Part shown: one piece after another, positions 6,739 through 7,142 of the stretch
Layout: every line of letters starts with the position of its first letter
Numbering within the stretch: position 1 is the first letter of the stretch
Assembly (NCBI GenBank): GCA_021797955.1
Contig: JAJZYV010000090.1
Location: forward strand, 1 to 7,142
Direction: 5' to 3'
Length of the DNA: 7,142 nucleotides
Source of the DNA: Thermoplasmata archaeon
GTDB taxonomy: Archaea > Thermoplasmatota > Thermoplasmata > Thermoplasmatales > Thermoplasmataceae
Program-made: the position numbers and the translations under genes
The notes under the pieces: model-generated
Told to the model about the DNA's origin: nothing
Databases searched by the model: none
What the model saw: the letters and a program-made list of their open reading frames with translations, nothing else

Positions 6739-7142
6739 TTACCTTCCCCTCACTTTCTGAAGAGCCTCGAGTATGACAAATGGATCCGGCGGGCACCCGC
6801 CTATAATCAAATCCGGGTCAACCATATTTTTAAGACCACTTCCAATTATGCCTCCAGAAATTGAGCAGGCCCCAAAAAGTAAAATAATCCCTGGTCTGGC
6901 CATAGCATTCATCGCAGCTTTTATGGACTCATTCATTCCCTCCGTGTATACTCCCATGATTGCTATAGCATCAGCTTGCTTTGGAGTATTTGTAAAGAAT
7001 ATGCCAAGTCGGGAACTGTCGTAATTTGGATTGGCAATTGCCATTAGCTCAGTGTTGCAGGCACCACATGTTCCTGAATCGATCATATAGATCTTAAGCG
7101 ATTTCCTGATAACTTTTTCTTTCCTGTATACCTTGTAATTAT
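6739..7142 (-). CDS. Group 4 [NiFe]-hydrogenase small subunit / NuoB-like protein, 5' end cut by window edge
   Basis: The frame is open to the right edge, giving 133 visible residues. The ATG at 7086 is internal: conserved-looking sequence (RKSLKIYMIDSGTC) continues upstream without a stop, so the true start lies outside. The pattern is that of HycG/HyfI/NuoB proteins: DSGTCGACNTEL, then FGACSISGG, then GGCPPDPF. These give four Cys to hold one [4Fe-4S] cluster that passes electrons between the partner subunits. The first pair is CxxC, as in hydrogenase small subunits, not the adjacent CC of complex I NuoB. This, with the HyfB-like neighbour, favours a membrane-bound hydrogenase or a hydrogenase-related complex. 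The protein ends soon after the last Cys, so it lacks the long extra C-terminal part of E. coli HycG. The catalytic large subunit is not in this window. Confidence 0.88.
   Translation of the reverse strand, partial: NYKVYRKEKVIRKSLKIYMIDSGTCGACNTELMAIANPNYDSSRLGIFFTNTPKQADAIAIMGVYTEGMNESIKAAMNAMARPGIILLFGACSISGGIIGSGLKNMVDPDLIIGGCPPDPFVILEALQKVRGR
6741..6751 (-). promoter_or_regulatory. Shine-Dalgarno site of the HyfB-like gene, overlapping the upstream stop
   Basis: On the minus strand GAGGGG (6751-6746) is 8 bases and AAGGT (6745-6741) is 3 bases before the ATG at 6737. Both sit in the final codons of the small-subunit gene, whose TAA (6741-6739) is one base from the ATG. This indicates co-transcription and probably coupled translation. 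Confidence 0.65.

Noticed and set aside
6773..7024. Plus-strand frame of 83 codons opposite the small-subunit gene
   Set aside because: The opposite strand carries conserved cysteine motifs in a frame open throughout, so this is a shadow.
7084..7086. ATG at 7086 as the start of the small-subunit gene
   Set aside because: Eighteen further in-frame codons without a stop continue to the window edge, and homologues have sequence before the first Cys pair, so this Met is internal.

Overview
The window looks like the chromosome of an archaeon, most likely of the Thermoplasmata (Thermoplasma/Ferroplasma/Cuniculiplasma-like). The reasons are a bacterial-type grpE-dnaK-dnaJ cluster with archaeal control signals, AT-rich TATA-like boxes about 25 bases before several start codons (the leaderless pattern), Shine-Dalgarno sites mainly inside operons, frequent AGA/AGG/ATA codons, and a hydrogenase-like membrane module. 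The lineage is inferred from gene content and style, not from a marker gene.

Layout. Positions 1-501 (minus strand) hold the N-terminal part of a J-domain protein that runs off the left edge. Positions 502-700 are a divergent promoter region with a TATA-like box for each direction and, between them, a cluster of inverted TTAGA/TCTAA half-sites. Positions 701-4189 (plus) are a compact grpE-dnaK-dnaJ operon with gaps of 2 and 7 bases. Positions 4190-4417 are non-coding, with a small hairpin just after dnaJ and a TATA-like box placed for a leaderless start of the next gene. Positions 4418-4861 (plus) encode a single-domain UspA-like protein. It converges on a minus-strand pair with only 4 bases between the stop codons. 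That pair is a [NiFe]-hydrogenase small-subunit/NuoB-like protein (6739 to beyond 7142, its start outside the window) followed after one base by a 623-residue HyfB/HycC-like proton-pumping membrane subunit (4866-6737).

How the genes work together. GrpE, DnaK and DnaJ form the full Hsp70 cycle: J-protein delivery and ATPase stimulation, ATP-driven substrate binding, and nucleotide exchange. The divergent J-domain protein is a likely extra co-chaperone, and the shared intergenic region could co-regulate it with the operon. The minus-strand pair belongs to a membrane-bound group 4 hydrogenase or a related complex. The visible small subunit carries the iron-sulfur cluster that passes electrons, and the HyfB-like subunit is the ion-translocating antiporter-like part. 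The catalytic large subunit is not in view, so a true hydrogenase cannot be told from an energy-converting hydrogenase-related (Ehr) complex.

Most of the window is conserved core machinery and I see no convincing new system. The best leads are the inverted-repeat cluster at 554-604, the extra J protein beside the chaperone operon, the altered ATP-loop residue of the Usp protein, and the identity of the hydrogenase-like complex.
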